Part shown: piece by piece, positions 6,337 through 6,699 of the stretch | Numbering within the stretch: the stretch's first letter is position 1 | Layout of the letters: each line of letters begins with the position of its first letter | NCBI GenBank assembly: GCA_005883365.1 | Contig: VAXA01000124.1 | Location: 1 to 6,699 of the forward strand | Direction of reading: 5' to 3' | Source of the DNA: Actinomycetota bacterium | Lineage (GTDB): Bacteria > Actinomycetota > Thermoleophilia > Gaiellales > Gaiellaceae | DNA length: 6,699 bases | The notes under the pieces: model-generated | The model's database searches: none | Told to the model about the DNA's origin: nothing | What the model saw: the letters and a program-made list of their open reading frames with translations, nothing else | Position numbers and translations under genes: made by a program

Positions 6337-6414
6337 CGCTCCCGAGTTTACCGCTGAATGCGGCCCGAAACGTATACGCGTTACCGAACCGGAAGGCGTG
6401 GCAATAGCAGGGGG
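6337..6414. promoter_or_regulatory. Shared divergent promoter region (sigma gene / E1 operon)
   Basis: This 78-bp gap separates the divergent starts at GTG 6336 (minus) and ATG 6415 (plus) and must hold promoter elements for at least the sigma-factor gene. It is clearly more A/T-rich than its flanks. Visible elements are the palindrome CGTATACG (6371-6378), which contains a TATACG that reads as a weak -10 on both strands, and a direct repeat TTACCG at 6348-6353 and 6381-6386, 33 bp apart (about three helical turns). TTTACC at 6347-6352 is a poor -35 for the plus strand with a 20-bp spacer; TTGCCA on the minus strand (rc of 6399-6404) matches TTGACA in 5 of 6 but has a 22-bp spacer to TATACG. 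No promoter can be assigned firmly. Confidence 0.4.
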
Positions 6415-6699
6415 ATGAGCCACGACCAGCTACGCGCGCTGATGGAACATGCCGACGAAGCCGGCTGCGTCAACCTGTCTGCGTTCACGCAGGTCCTGAC
6501 CGAGCTCGACCTCGACGACGAGGAGGTCACGGCGCTGTACGAGCAGTTCGAGGAGCGCGGGATCGAGCTCACGGACGACTGCAGCCTCCCGGACGTCGGC
6601 GAGACGCACTACTCGAACGAGACGGTCGCCGCGATGACGACGGACTCGGTCCAGCTCTTCCTCAACGAGGCCGGCCGCTATCCGCTCCTGACAGCCGCC
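6415..6699 (+). CDS. rpoD: RNA polymerase sigma-70 factor (RpoD/SigA-like), 3' end outside window
   Basis: The first 95 residues of a sigma-70 family factor that directs core RNA polymerase to promoters. Residues 1-54 resemble region 1.1 of primary sigma factors (a small acidic helical domain, with LRALMEHADEAGCVNLSAF, then LTELDLDDEEVTALYEQFEE and RGIELTD). Residues 76-95 (TDSVQLFLNEAGRYPLLTAA) match region 1.2, whose usual form is DPVR.YL.EIGR.PLLT. Only about 20 residues join the two, so no long acidic spacer is present. Both regions together point to the primary or a closely related (group 1/2) factor, not an ECF sigma. Start: ATG 6415 follows directly on AGGGGG, too close for an ordinary SD; GGAAGG at 6391-6396 is too far (18 nt). 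ATG 6442 is an alternative but would cut into region 1.1. Divergent from the E1 operon. The gene could be a paralogue and not the sole housekeeping sigma; regions 2-4 are not in the window. Confidence 0.85.
   Translation, partial: MSHDQLRALMEHADEAGCVNLSAFTQVLTELDLDDEEVTALYEQFEERGIELTDDCSLPDVGETHYSNETVAAMTTDSVQLFLNEAGRYPLLTAA

Noticed and set aside
6337..6423. N-terminal extension of the single-pass membrane protein to ATG 6423
   Set aside because: It would cross the whole divergent promoter gap and overlap the sigma-factor start by 9 bp; the extra residues show no coding character.

Overview
The window is very G+C-rich DNA with strong G/C preference at third codon positions, dense gene packing and several GTG/TTG starts. 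The protein families seen (a RpoD-type sigma factor, a 2-oxoglutarate dehydrogenase E1 with a Pro/Ala linker, small proteins with a GYGDKNH..HTGPPG motif or an LPP..RR..L.LARKHGP motif) suggest a high-GC actinobacterium, most likely a deep-branching lineage such as Thermoleophilia (Gaiellales/Solirubrobacterales). The taxon is an inference from recollection of protein style, not from a marker gene.

Layout, left to right. (1) Positions 1-248, minus strand: 5' part of an acidic hypothetical protein that leaves the window, with a good Shine-Dalgarno. (2) 328 to about 2106, minus: a membrane-bound diguanylate cyclase with an extracytoplasmic sensor region, HAMP, GAF and a GGDEF domain carrying intact catalytic (GGEEF) and inhibitory (RESD) sites. 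(3) 2168-2866, plus, divergent from the cyclase: a secreted or membrane-anchored Pro-rich protein with an excellent SD. Its 3' part overlaps, in another frame, (4) a 57-residue basic protein at 2679-2852 that looks like the true gene there. (5) 2879-5737, minus: full-length 2-oxoglutarate dehydrogenase E1, convergent with (3)/(4). (6) Two small membrane proteins, 5768-6052 and 6049-6336, minus, directly upstream of E1 and overlapping by 4 bp, probably one transcript with it. (7) 6415 to the end, plus: N-terminal 95 residues of a sigma-70 (RpoD/SigA-like) factor, divergent from the E1 operon across a 78-bp gap.

Functionally the window combines central carbon metabolism (decarboxylation of 2-oxoglutarate in the TCA cycle), transcription initiation, and an environmental-signal-to-c-di-GMP module next to a secreted protein. 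I found no mobile element, CRISPR array, RNA gene or convincing new multi-gene system. The points worth a second look are the overlapping gene pair at 2168-2866, the unresolved cyclase start, and the E1 architecture without the fused acyltransferase domain known from Mycobacterium and Corynebacterium.
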